A stretch of DNA of 64,000 nucleotides from Postechiella sp039985655 (GTDB lineage Bacteria; Bacteroidota; Bacteroidia; Flavobacteriales; Flavobacteriaceae), in the NCBI GenBank assembly GCA_039985655.1, contig JBDWSF010000013.1, forward strand, positions 54,126-118,125, written 5' to 3'. The notes beneath the pieces are model-generated. The model had not been told where the DNA came from, made no database searches, and saw only the letters and a list, made by a program, of their open reading frames with translations. The position numbers and the translations under genes were made by a program. Within the stretch, counting starts at the first letter, position 1, and each line of letters opens with the position of its first letter. Positions 19,031 to 27,946 of this stretch are shown one piece after another.

Positions 19031-19957
19031 TTATAAAAAATCATCTGATTTTTTATAAGCACTAATCACTGCTGTTTCTCCATCTTTTCCTTTACCTGAA
19101 TTACCATGCTCCATTCCTAAAACACCGTTAAACCCTTTGTTGTAAATGTGTTTGAAAATGTTTTTATAATTAATTTCACCTGTTGTAGGCTCTTTTCTTC
19201 CAGGGTTGTCGCCTATTTGAAAATAAGCAATTTCATCCCAAGTGAGATCAATATTTCTAATAATATGCCCTTCTGTTTTTTGCAGATGATATATATCGTA
19301 TAAAATTTTGCAAGAAGGACTATTTACCCCTTTACAAATCATATAAGTTTGATCTGATTTTTGTAAATACAAATCTGGTGAATCTGATAAAGGTTCTAAA
19401 ACCATTGTTAGTCCATGGGGTTCAAAAATTTCAGCACCTCTTCGCAAGGCCTCAATAACATTAGCATCTTGAATTCCTATAGGTAAATTTCTTTGATAGC
19501 CACCAGGAACAACGGTCATCCATTTAGCATTTATACGTTTTGCAACTTCAACAGCTCTTTTACAACCGTCTAAAAAAATGTCTACATGTTCTTTTTTACC
19601 AGCTGCGAGTGTGTTTGTCATATTTCCACCTTTATCTACAACAAATACACCCATAGTCATACTATGTTTTGCAAGCGTTTCTCCAATCTTGGTTTGCATA
19701 GAAACATCTCTTCTCATCATACCGTTATCTTCAAATGCTGTAAATCCCTGATCTGCCATAAAGTTTAACTGATCAATAGGGTCATTTCCAGCATGATTTT
19801 TAAACATACCAATATGAGGTGCGTATTTTAAATTAAAATTATGTTTATTTATAAAGTCCTTTTTTTTATGAGTATTTAAGGTATTCATTGCACTTAAACC
19901 CATGGTTACAAAGGAAGCTGCGGCTGTTCCTTTTTTAATAAATGATCTTCTTTTCAT
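19031..19957 (-). CDS. Tat-exported TIM-barrel sugar isomerase (hydroxypyruvate isomerase-like)
   Basis: The 308-residue protein begins with a twin-arginine signal (MKRRSFIKKGTAAASFV). The xylose-isomerase-like TIM barrel shows metal-ligand segments MVLEPLSDSPD, ILYDIYHLQ and GMEHGNSGKG. Such enzymes isomerise or epimerise small sugars and keto-acids. Tat export implies action on a sugar in the periplasm after folding with a metal. It follows the Tat-exported Gfo/Idh/MocA gene by 26 bases, probably in the same operon. The exact substrate cannot be read from sequence; a 3-keto-sugar is plausible from context. Confidence 0.85.
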   Translation of the reverse strand: MKRRSFIKKGTAAASFVTMGLSAMNTLNTHKKKDFINKHNFNLKYAPHIGMFKNHAGNDPIDQLNFMADQGFTAFEDNGMMRRDVSMQTKIGETLAKHSMTMGVFVVDKGGNMTNTLAAGKKEHVDIFLDGCKRAVEVAKRINAKWMTVVPGGYQRNLPIGIQDANVIEALRRGAEIFEPHGLTMVLEPLSDSPDLYLQKSDQTYMICKGVNSPSCKILYDIYHLQKTEGHIIRNIDLTWDEIAYFQIGDNPGRKEPTTGEINYKNIFKHIYNKGFNGVLGMEHGNSGKGKDGETAVISAYKKSDDFL

Positions 19958-19983
19958 TTAATTATTTTTAATAATAGTAAATA

Positions 19984-21312
19984 TTATGAGAATTTTGTTT
20001 TTCCTGGAACAGGTATAGGGTAATTTCCAAATTCATCTCTAATAATTGGGGGGACTGAATCAAAAGATAGTGTGTCTTCATCCGGGACTAATTTATGATC
20101 GAGTGCCATAGCTTCATCCCAAGTTATTTCTTTACCAGAATAAGTAGCCATTCTACCTAAAATAGCGGTCATAGTACTTTTCGCGCCATATTCTGTATTA
20201 CTAATTACTTCACCATTTCTAATAGATTTAAATAATTGATTATGTTCTTGTTGATAAGGATTTAAGTCATTTTCATTATCATGAGTATAAATACTTTTTC
20301 CATTATACTTTTTTAATCTAGCAGAACCACCTCCATCGGTATACGAGATCCCTTTGGTTCCCTGGAATGATTCATCTACTCTAGTTTTTGTTCCAGGTTG
20401 ATGTCTACACTGGCTAGAAATAATAGCACCATTTGCATACTCAAATTCTACAACATGATGGTCGAAGATATGTCCGTGATCTTTTCCGTTACGAACTTCT
20501 CTTCCTCCAACACCAGATGCTTTTATTGGATAATCGCCAATAAACCAATTGGCAACATCTATATTGTGAATATGCTGTTCTAAAATATGATCTCCGCTAA
20601 TCCAATTAAAATAATACCAATTCCTCATTTGATATTCCATTTCTTTTTGATTGAATTCTCTAGGTTTTACCCAAACACCAGCGCCATTCCAATATACTTG
20701 ACCTGAAACAATTTGACCAATTTCACCTTTTTGAATACGGTTATATGTCTCAATGTAGCTTGCTTGATAATGTCTTTGAAGGCCAACAACTACATTTAGT
20801 TTTTTTGCTTTTGCAACTTTTGCAGCATTCAACACTTTTTTAATTCCCGCAACATCTGTTGCTACAGGTTTTTCCATGAAAACATGTTTTCCTTGAGAAA
20901 TAGCGTATTCAAAATGCTGAGGTCTAAACCCTGGAGGCGTAGTTAAAATAACAACATCGGCAGCGTCAATTGCTTTTTTGTAAGAACCAAAACCAACAAA
21001 TTTGTGCGATGGTTTTACGTTAATTTTCCCTGATGGAAACATTTTTGATAAGCTTGTATATGCTTTCTCTAAGCGATCTAAAAAAGCATCAGCCATAGCC
21101 ACTAATTCTACATTTGGGTCAGCTTTCAATGCCTGACTTACAGCTCCAGTACCTCGTCCTCCACATCCTACAACAGCTATTTTTAATGTTTTTTCTTTTT
21201 TTGCATATGTACTAGCTGCAATAAGAGAGGGGGAAAGTAAAATGCCTCCTGCTACTAGTGATGACCCTTTTACAAAATGACGTCTTGATAAATTGTTCTT
21301 TTTTTGTTCCAT
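19984..21312 (-). CDS. Tat-exported Gfo/Idh/MocA-family oxidoreductase
   Basis: This is a sugar dehydrogenase-fold protein of 442 residues. The N-terminus has a twin-arginine signal (NLSRRHFVKGSSLVAGG). The Rossmann loop is VVGCGGRGTGAV, and the family EKP motif is present as MEKPVATD. In periplasmic members of this family the NAD(P) is bound tightly and recycled in place. With DUF1080 and GMC neighbours it could oxidise or reduce a 3-keto-glycoside. It lies 12 bases behind the SUMF1-like gene, in the minus-strand operon. Confidence 0.88.
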   Translation of the reverse strand: MEQKKNNLSRRHFVKGSSLVAGGILLSPSLIAASTYAKKEKTLKIAVVGCGGRGTGAVSQALKADPNVELVAMADAFLDRLEKAYTSLSKMFPSGKINVKPSHKFVGFGSYKKAIDAADVVILTTPPGFRPQHFEYAISQGKHVFMEKPVATDVAGIKKVLNAAKVAKAKKLNVVVGLQRHYQASYIETYNRIQKGEIGQIVSGQVYWNGAGVWVKPREFNQKEMEYQMRNWYYFNWISGDHILEQHIHNIDVANWFIGDYPIKASGVGGREVRNGKDHGHIFDHHVVEFEYANGAIISSQCRHQPGTKTRVDESFQGTKGISYTDGGGSARLKKYNGKSIYTHDNENDLNPYQQEHNQLFKSIRNGEVISNTEYGAKSTMTAILGRMATYSGKEITWDEAMALDHKLVPDEDTLSFDSVPPIIRDEFGNYPIPVPGKTKFS

Positions 21313-21324
21313 AGCTCTGTACTT

Positions 21325-22299
21325 TTAATTTAATCCGTAATCTTCAATGGCGGTAAGCCAATATTTTTTTATTTCTTCTTTTGGTGGTTGAATTTTAGGT
21401 CGTACTAAACGGAAGCCAACAAATGGAGCATTGGTATGCCACCAATCACTTTTTGGAATTTGAGGGTCTCTTCTTTTCCATTTTTGTTTAGATTGCCCTC
21501 TATAAGTGCAGCATAATTTGTCTTTAGTATCTTTCCATGATCCTCCTCGAACAACTCTGGGGTATAATTCTGAAGGTTTATTCCATGGATTGTTTTTTTG
21601 AGATGTCTTATAAAAATCAACATCGTATTGATCCATTACCCATTCTGAAACATTTCCTAATAAATCATTTATACCTAAACCATTTGCTTCTTTTAATCCA
21701 GTTTTTTCGTATTTTTCATTTGTGTTTTCATCGTACCAAGCTATATTTTTTAAATTTGAAGCCTTATCTGTTTTTCCTTTTTTACAAACATATTCCCATT
21801 CAGCTTCGGTAGGTAATCTATAAAACACTCCTGTTTTAGAGGTTAACCATTTACAATACATAATAGCTGCATATTGGGTCATATTTACGGCAGGTGATGT
21901 GCCTTTACCCATGTTAAAACTCATGTCAACATAAGGTGGGGTTGCTCCAGATATGGCGTCAATTCCTAAATCATTTAATTCTTTAATGTCTTTAAACTTT
22001 TCAGGACCAAATTCTCCAAACACAAAGGTGTCATATTGTTCCCAAGTGATTTCGTATTTCCCTATCCAAAAATCACCAACCGTTACATCGTGCTGTGGCT
22101 TTTCAGCGTTATTTCTTGAAGTATCATTTTCAGAAACTCCCATTGTTAAATTACCTCCATCTACCGCTATCATTTCAATAGAAATATTTTTATCTTCAAT
22201 TGTTTGTGAATAATTGCCAAAGTTTTGAGTATTTCCTTTGTTAATATGAAGGGTTATACAAAGAGTTAATACTAATTTTAAATAATGCTTTAATTTCAT
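21325..22299 (-). CDS. Formylglycine-generating-enzyme-fold (SUMF1-like) exported protein
   Basis: The 324-residue protein has a signal peptide and the FGE-sulfatase fold: GGNLTMGVSEND, VGDFWIGKYEITWEQYD, YRLPTEAEWEYVCKKG, NDLLGNVSEWVMDQYD and VVRGGSWKD. Genuine FGE uses two Cys near the C-terminus. Here the matching segment reads LCCTYRGQSK (262-271), with Cys263-Cys264 but Gly at the place of the second catalytic Cys. No sulfatase gene is in the window. It is more likely a structural, binding or altered-catalysis member. It lies 6 bases after a DUF1080 gene, in the GMC operon. Confidence 0.85.
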   Translation of the reverse strand: MKLKHYLKLVLTLCITLHINKGNTQNFGNYSQTIEDKNISIEMIAVDGGNLTMGVSENDTSRNNAEKPQHDVTVGDFWIGKYEITWEQYDTFVFGEFGPEKFKDIKELNDLGIDAISGATPPYVDMSFNMGKGTSPAVNMTQYAAIMYCKWLTSKTGVFYRLPTEAEWEYVCKKGKTDKASNLKNIAWYDENTNEKYEKTGLKEANGLGINDLLGNVSEWVMDQYDVDFYKTSQKNNPWNKPSELYPRVVRGGSWKDTKDKLCCTYRGQSKQKWKRRDPQIPKSDWWHTNAPFVGFRLVRPKIQPPKEEIKKYWLTAIEDYGLN

Positions 22300-22305
22300 T
22301 TGTTT

Positions 22306-23109
22306 TTAAAGTTTTAAAATCCCAATATTCTTAAATTCTACAGGATGACTTTCGCTTTGTAAAGAAATATAGCCGCCTTTTAAAGGTTTACCTGCTTTTG
22401 ATTTCCAGAATTCTGCGTTAAAATCTACTTTTCCTCCAAATTGAGGTTTGTTGTAATGCATCACTTTTTCACCATTTATAAAGTGCTTGATGATGGAATC
22501 GTTTCTAACTTCAATTTCTATATTAACCCACTGTTCGCCATGAAAAGTTTGAGAAGCAGAGCTTATACAGTGCTCTGTTTTTAATTCACTATCCATTTCA
22601 ACATGTGTTCCTGGAGTACATAAATTCGCAGTTGAGCGCGAGTCGGTACCATTTCCTCCTAAAAGTTGCACTTCAATAGATACAGGGAAGTTTTGGTCTA
22701 AACCTATATTTTTAGGGTCTTCACAATGAATCATAATACCGCTGTTACGATTTGCCCAGCCAGCACCATCCGAAAGTTGTTCACCTGTAAACCTGTAATC
22801 CATTCTAAATTTATAATTAGAATATGGTTTTTTATAATAAATATGTCCGAATGCGTTATTAAAAACATCATCATATTCATTATAATTTACTTTCATGATA
22901 CCATCTTCTATTATAAAGGTGTTCTTGTAGTTGTCATTAGCTTCATGGCCTTTAATTTTGACTATCCAATCATTAAGGTCGTTGCGCTCTAATAAGTTTA
23001 CCCATTGTTCTTGTTTAGGTTCTGGAGTTTCTTTTTTTTCATTCTTTTTACAGTTGAATAAAAAAGAAACGCATAAAGCTAAAGTGAATATTTTGAATGT
23101 TTTTATCAT
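22306..23109 (-). CDS. DUF1080 3-keto-disaccharide hydrolase-like lipoprotein
   Basis: This is a DUF1080 protein of 267 residues. The start is set at 23109 (MIKTFKIFTLALCV) because it gives a lipoprotein signal with lipobox FLFNC; the frame runs upstream to 23184, but that part overlaps the preceding gene. The concanavalin-like sandwich carries WVNLLERNDLNDWIVK, YKFRMDYRFTG, NSGIMIHCEDP, EQWVNIEIEVRND and HPVEFKNIGILKL. This family hydrolyses 3-keto-glycosides made by sugar 3-dehydrogenases. Its position directly after the second GMC/subunit-3 pair fits: oxidation, then cleavage, in the periplasm. Confidence 0.88.
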   Translation of the reverse strand: MIKTFKIFTLALCVSFLFNCKKNEKKETPEPKQEQWVNLLERNDLNDWIVKIKGHEANDNYKNTFIIEDGIMKVNYNEYDDVFNNAFGHIYYKKPYSNYKFRMDYRFTGEQLSDGAGWANRNSGIMIHCEDPKNIGLDQNFPVSIEVQLLGGNGTDSRSTANLCTPGTHVEMDSELKTEHCISSASQTFHGEQWVNIEIEVRNDSIIKHFINGEKVMHYNKPQFGGKVDFNAEFWKSKAGKPLKGGYISLQSESHPVEFKNIGILKL

Positions 23110-23123
23110 GTTTTTTTGATTTT

Positions 23124-23717
23124 TTATAATGACCAAGCTTTTCCCCCGGTAGCCTCTTCTAGAGGTATGCATCCTTTTTGCCATCCTGGAATAGGATCGT
23201 AAGCTAATACCTTTTTTCCTATTTGTTCACTTGTTTTATAAGTCCAAATGGAAGTGCCTCGTATGTTTATTAACGTGTTAAAAATGATGCCATCTTCAGT
23301 GTCTTTTTTAAAAGCTTTTTGTTCTATTTTAGTGGTCTTTAAATATTTTGTTAATAAAGTATCATACTGTTCCGTTTTTAATTCGGATAGTCCTTTTTCC
23401 GAAATATTTAAAGCGGTCATAATAGATGTTATGCCTTCTTTAAATTTAATTTGAGCCTTTGTATCGTATGCTTTGTTAATATATAAGTCTATAAATTCAG
23501 GAACATTGACATCTAATGCACCAGGACTATCTTCTGTGGTTGGTAGAATTAAATCCACTAAGTTTTTAAGTACAGTGCCTTCATCTATAGATAAAAATTG
23601 GGGAACCCATATTTTAGTTTCGCTTTTACAACTATGAAGTAAACTTATTATACTTGGAGTAGCAACTGCATACCCTAGAGTTAAGCCAATTCCTTTTAAG
23701 AGGTCTCTTCTGTTCAT
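23124..23717 (-). CDS. Gluconate 2-dehydrogenase subunit 3-family protein (small subunit of GMC pair 1)
   Basis: The start at 23717 (MNRRDLLKGIGLTLGYAV) gives 197 residues with a Tat-like signal; the longer frame to 23750 would run into the GMC gene. Family features are LVDLILPTTEDSPGALDVNVPEF (only part of this is the core motif) and the C-terminal YDPIPGWQKGC. In known flavin dehydrogenases this subunit folds with the flavin subunit and carries it through the Tat pathway. The start overlaps the GMC stop at 23722 by 4 bases short of contact, so the two are tightly coupled. Confidence 0.87.
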   Translation of the reverse strand: MNRRDLLKGIGLTLGYAVATPSIISLLHSCKSETKIWVPQFLSIDEGTVLKNLVDLILPTTEDSPGALDVNVPEFIDLYINKAYDTKAQIKFKEGITSIMTALNISEKGLSELKTEQYDTLLTKYLKTTKIEQKAFKKDTEDGIIFNTLINIRGTSIWTYKTSEQIGKKVLAYDPIPGWQKGCIPLEEATGGKAWSL

Positions 23718-23721
23718 AAGT

Positions 23722-25407
23722 CTAGCTGTTTTTAAGTTGTTGAGCGGCATGATTTGCAGCTCTTGCTGTTAACGCCATATAAGTTAATGACGGGTTGGTA
23801 CATCCAGAAGATGTCATACACGCACCATCGGTAACATACACATTAGAAACATGGTGTAATTGATTGTGCTTGTTTAAAACAGAAGTTTTTGGGTCTCGAC
23901 CCATTCTTGCTGTGCCCATTTCGTGAATTCCAATGCCTGGAGCGGCTATAGAATCACGCTCTGTGATATCTGTAAATCCTGCTTTTTCAAGCATTTCAAC
24001 AGCTTGTGCAATCATGTCTTTACGCATGGCGTATTCGTTGGCTTTCCACTCGGCGTCGAACGTAATGGTTGGTAAGCCCCATGCATCTAATTTGTTGTAA
24101 TCTAGAGTCATTTTATTGTCATGGTTTGGTAGGCATTCACCAAACCCACCAAGTCCCATTCTCCAGTCGCCAGGTTTTAAGATTCTTTCTTTTAATTCTT
24201 TACCGTATGCTAACTCTGTAATAGGCTCGTAATAATCATTTCTGCTCGCTCCTCCTTGATAGCCATATCCTCTTATAAAATCTTTTTGCTCCGATTCATT
24301 ATCACCTAAATTTCTAAATCTAGGAAGATAAATACGACCAGGAGCCCTTCCTTTAAAATAAGTGTCGTCAAAACCAGATATTTTTCCCGAAGCACCAGCG
24401 CCTAAATGATGATCCATAATGTTATGCCCAAGCTCGCCAGAGTCGTTGCCAAGTCCGTTAGGGAATCTTTCGGATTTAGATTGCAGTAAAATTGAGGTAG
24501 ATGCTATGGCTGATGCGCAACAGAAAATAATTTTTGCGTTGAATATGAGTTTTTCTTTAGTTTCAGTATCAATGACTCTAACACCAGTCGCTTTTTTAAG
24601 CGTATCGTCATAAATAATTTCATGAACTATAGAATTAGGACGTAAGGTCATATTTCCTGTACGTTCTGCTGCTGGTAATGTTGATGAATTACTGCTAAAG
24701 TAAGCGCCAAAAGGACAGCCTCGAATGCATCTATTTCTAAATTGACATTTACTACGTCCTTCGTGTGTTTTGTCTCCAGTAATATGGGCGATTCTTCCAT
24801 GTGTTAATACACGGTCGTCGTAATACTCGGCTATTTTTTCTTGCAAATGGGTTTCTACGCAATTAAATTCCATAGGTGGAGAAAATATTCCATCGGGTAA
24901 TTGTGGTAGCCCAATATTTTCACCACAAACACCAATATATTCTTCAACATAACTGTACCACGGATCGACATCTTTATAGCGAATTGGCCAGTCTACACCA
25001 TGTCCATCTTTTTTGTTGGCTTCAAAATCTAAATTGCTCAGTCTGTAACTGTGTCTTCCCCACATAATAGAACGTCCGCCAACATGATAGCCTCGCATCC
25101 AATCAAATCGTTTGGTTTCGTTGTAAGGGTGTTTAATATCATCCACAAACCAATGTTTACTGGCAGGTTTTGTAGTGTAACCTGTACGGTCTTGTTTAAG
25201 TTGTCTTTTTTTATCTTCGGTAGATTGATTTCCCCTTAATTCAAAATCCCATGGATCCATATGCATGGTCGGGTAATCTTCAATATGTCTAACCATGCGA
25301 CCGCGTTCTAAAACTAGGGTTTTGAGTCCTTTTTCACATAATTCTTTAGCTGCCCATCCGCCAGAAATACCTGTTCCTATTACAATAGCATCATATGTTT
25401 CTTTCAT
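23722..25407 (-). CDS. GMC-family FAD oxidoreductase, sugar 3-dehydrogenase candidate (pair 1)
   Basis: Flavoprotein of 561 residues. The FAD dinucleotide fold is IVIGTGISGGWAAKEL (9-23), the second FAD motif is GYHVGGRSIMWGR (107-118), and the C-terminal catalytic region contains HEMGTARMG and GCTNPSLTYMALTARA. Cys221, Cys227 and Cys231 (CQFRNRCIRGC) resemble the Fe-S ligand cluster of bacterial FAD-glucose dehydrogenase. It has no signal peptide and is probably exported with its subunit-3 partner. GMC plus subunit 3 is the arrangement of glucoside 3-dehydrogenase, and the DUF1080 neighbour supports C3 oxidation. Confidence 0.9.
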   Translation of the reverse strand: MKETYDAIVIGTGISGGWAAKELCEKGLKTLVLERGRMVRHIEDYPTMHMDPWDFELRGNQSTEDKKRQLKQDRTGYTTKPASKHWFVDDIKHPYNETKRFDWMRGYHVGGRSIMWGRHSYRLSNLDFEANKKDGHGVDWPIRYKDVDPWYSYVEEYIGVCGENIGLPQLPDGIFSPPMEFNCVETHLQEKIAEYYDDRVLTHGRIAHITGDKTHEGRSKCQFRNRCIRGCPFGAYFSSNSSTLPAAERTGNMTLRPNSIVHEIIYDDTLKKATGVRVIDTETKEKLIFNAKIIFCCASAIASTSILLQSKSERFPNGLGNDSGELGHNIMDHHLGAGASGKISGFDDTYFKGRAPGRIYLPRFRNLGDNESEQKDFIRGYGYQGGASRNDYYEPITELAYGKELKERILKPGDWRMGLGGFGECLPNHDNKMTLDYNKLDAWGLPTITFDAEWKANEYAMRKDMIAQAVEMLEKAGFTDITERDSIAAPGIGIHEMGTARMGRDPKTSVLNKHNQLHHVSNVYVTDGACMTSSGCTNPSLTYMALTARAANHAAQQLKNS

Positions 25408-25443
25408 GTTTTGATTTGTTTAATTGTTTTAGGGTATATTGAT

Positions 25444-26076
25444 CTATGGTAACGACCAAGCACGTTCGTTAGGGACGTCGTTTATAGAAATACAACCCTG
25501 ATATGAACCAGGGATAGGATCGTAGTTTAAAATATTTTCACCAATCTCTTCTGAGGTAAAGTATCCGAATAAGGTGTAATATCGTATTGAAATTAAGAAC
25601 TTATAAACAGAATAGTTATCCAAACTATCTGTTGAAATTTTGTTTAAGCTTAACTTTTGTTGCTTTAAGATTTCTTTTTCTTCCGCTTTGGAAACATTAA
25701 AATAGCTTCCTAATAAAGTTTCGAAATCTTCTCTTTTTCCTTCGGAAGCATCAGTGTTAAAAGTGCTTTTGAATTTTGAAGCAAATAATTCACCTCCTTT
25801 TTTTAATCGTTTTTGGTTGGATTCTTTTTCCATATCATTATACATCAAATCTATAAATTGAGGTATGTTTACATCTAATGCTCCAGGAGTATCAGAAGCT
25901 GGAAGAATAATGTCTACGAGGTGTGTAATTATGTTTTTTTCTATTTCTGAAAGAAATTTTGGGATCCAAGTTTCGGCTTTAGTAGTACACGAATTAAGCA
26001 TGCTTAATAGAGTAGGTGCCGCTACCGTATAGCCAAGGCTCATGGTTAAATTTTTTAATGCGTCTCTTCTATTCAT
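25444..26076 (-). CDS. Gluconate 2-dehydrogenase subunit 3-family protein (small subunit of GMC pair 2)
   Basis: 210 residues. The N-terminus MNRRDALKNLTMSLGYTVA is a Tat-like signal. The family motif is IILPASDTPGALDVNIPQF and the C-terminal mark is NYDPIPGSYQGC. It starts 3 bases after the upstream GMC stop, so it is translationally coupled to it. It is a paralogue of the subunit at 23124-23717, with the same end motif but a different middle. Role: structural and export partner of the flavin subunit. Confidence 0.88.
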   Translation of the reverse strand: MNRRDALKNLTMSLGYTVAAPTLLSMLNSCTTKAETWIPKFLSEIEKNIITHLVDIILPASDTPGALDVNIPQFIDLMYNDMEKESNQKRLKKGGELFASKFKSTFNTDASEGKREDFETLLGSYFNVSKAEEKEILKQQKLSLNKISTDSLDNYSVYKFLISIRYYTLFGYFTSEEIGENILNYDPIPGSYQGCISINDVPNERAWSLP

Positions 26077-26079
26077 AGC

Positions 26080-27807
26080 TTAACTGTTTGTTGTCTTTTT
26101 AAATGCTTTTACAGCGTGGTCTACAGCTCGAGCTGTTAGTGCCATATAAGTTAATGATGGGTTTTGGCATGCCGATGAGGTCATGCAAGCGCCATCGGTT
26201 ACATATACATTGGGTACGGTGTGAATTTGATTATACTTATTTAAAACCGAAGTTTTTGGATCGTGTCCCATTCTAGCGGTTCCCATTTCGTGAATGCAAG
26301 CACCTGGTATAGCCTTCCCATTATTGCCTTTAACATTTTTATAACCAGCAGCTTTTAGCATCGCTACAGCTTGGTTTTTCATATCCTCTCGCATTTTTTC
26401 TTCATTCTCTTTAAATTCGGCATCAATGTCTAAAGTTGGTAAGCCCCATTCATCTAATTTATCATAGTTTAAAGAGATTTTGTTTTCGTGGTATGGTAAA
26501 CATTCTCCAAATCCTGTCATACCAATTCGCCATGGACCAGGTGTAAGAAGTTCGTCTTTTAATTCTTTACCAAAACTTAATTCTGCAACTGAGCGTTTCC
26601 AATTGGTTCTGCTTGCTCCGCCTTGGTAGCCATAACCTCGAACGTAATCTTTGGCTTTTGTTTTGTCGTTTCCTAAATTTCTAAAACGTGGAATGTAAAA
26701 CCCGTTTGGTCGTCTTCCTTTATAATATTGATCTTCAAACCCGTCAATATCCGCGGAAGCGCCAACAGCATAATGATGATCCATAAGATTATGGCCAAGT
26801 TCTCCGCTGTCATTACCTAGTCCGTTAGGAAAACGTTTTGATTTTGATTGTAATAAGATGCTTGAAGTCGCTATGGTTGATGCGCAACCAAAAATAATAG
26901 ATGCTTTAAAAAATATTTTTTCTTTAGTCACAGCGTCAATAATTTTTACGCCAGTAGCTCGTTTTGTTTTGTCATCATAAACAATTTCGTAAGCAATGGA
27001 ATTTGCACGTAAATGCATGTTTCCTGTGCGTTCTGCTGCTGGCAATGTAGATGAGTTACTGCTAAAGTAGCCTCCAAAAGGACATCCGCGAATGCATCTG
27101 TTTCTGTATTGACAGTTCGAACGTCCTTCATGAGTCGCATTCCCTGTTAAATGCGCGACACGTCCAATAGTTAGTAAACGTCCATCTTCAAATTTATCTT
27201 CTATATGTTCTTGTAAATCTTGTTCAGCACAATTAAGTTCCATAGGTTCAGAGAATTTTCCATCGGGTAATTGTTCTAATCCTAAATTTTTACCAGAAAC
27301 GCCAATGTATTCTTCAACTTTATCGTACCAAGGCGCAATGTCTTTATAACGAATAGGCCAATCTACGCCATGACCATCTAGTTTATTGGCTTCAAAATCC
27401 ATTTCGCTCCAGCGGTAAGTTTGTTTTCCCCACATAATCGAGCGTCCGCCAACGTGGTAGCCGCGTAGCCACAAATATTCTTTTGTTTCGTTATATGGGT
27501 GTTTTAAATCATCAACAAACCAATGTCTAGTAGCTGGACCTGTTAATGTGCCTCCCCATAATTTACTTTGAATAGGTTGGTTTTTCTGAGTCGCTTCACT
27601 TTGAGCACCTCTATGTTCAAAATCCCACGCATCCATATGCATAGTAGGGTAGTCTTCAATATGTTTTACGTTTCGTCCGCGATCTAAAACAAGCGTTTTT
27701 AATCCGTTTTCGCAAAGTTCTTTTGTTGCCCATCCACCGCTAATTCCTGTTCCTATAACGATAGCGTCATAAGTTTCTGGGTGTGTTGAAATAGAGTCTT
27801 TAGTCAT
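26080..27807 (-). CDS. GMC-family FAD oxidoreductase, sugar 3-dehydrogenase candidate (pair 2)
   Basis: Flavoprotein of 575 residues, close paralogue of the GMC at 23722-25407. Shared marks are IVIGTGISGGWATKEL, GYHVGGRSIMWGK, the Cys cluster CQYRNRCIRGC, HEMGTARMGHDPKTSV and CQNPSLTYMALTARA. It lacks its own signal peptide and pairs with the adjacent Tat-type subunit 3. It is the first gene of the minus-strand operon and diverges from the AraC regulator across about 140 bases. The two tandem pairs look like an old duplication, perhaps for different sugars or anomers. Confidence 0.9.
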   Translation of the reverse strand: MTKDSISTHPETYDAIVIGTGISGGWATKELCENGLKTLVLDRGRNVKHIEDYPTMHMDAWDFEHRGAQSEATQKNQPIQSKLWGGTLTGPATRHWFVDDLKHPYNETKEYLWLRGYHVGGRSIMWGKQTYRWSEMDFEANKLDGHGVDWPIRYKDIAPWYDKVEEYIGVSGKNLGLEQLPDGKFSEPMELNCAEQDLQEHIEDKFEDGRLLTIGRVAHLTGNATHEGRSNCQYRNRCIRGCPFGGYFSSNSSTLPAAERTGNMHLRANSIAYEIVYDDKTKRATGVKIIDAVTKEKIFFKASIIFGCASTIATSSILLQSKSKRFPNGLGNDSGELGHNLMDHHYAVGASADIDGFEDQYYKGRRPNGFYIPRFRNLGNDKTKAKDYVRGYGYQGGASRTNWKRSVAELSFGKELKDELLTPGPWRIGMTGFGECLPYHENKISLNYDKLDEWGLPTLDIDAEFKENEEKMREDMKNQAVAMLKAAGYKNVKGNNGKAIPGACIHEMGTARMGHDPKTSVLNKYNQIHTVPNVYVTDGACMTSSACQNPSLTYMALTARAVDHAVKAFKKTTNS

Positions 27808-27946
27808 TATTGTATAAACCTTTAAGTGTGTCGAATATGATAAAAATAATAGTTATATTTTGTTAAATAAGCAGAGATTAACAATTAAATTTCTATTTAT
27901 CCGAAAATTAGTTAATTTGCAGCATATTAGTGTTCAAATTATTTCA

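Noticed and set aside
27860..27946. TTG start for the AraC regulator
   Set aside because: The first 29 codons are A/T-rich and unlike AraC N-termini, and TTG is a rare start; GTG 27947 is preferred, though neither is proven.
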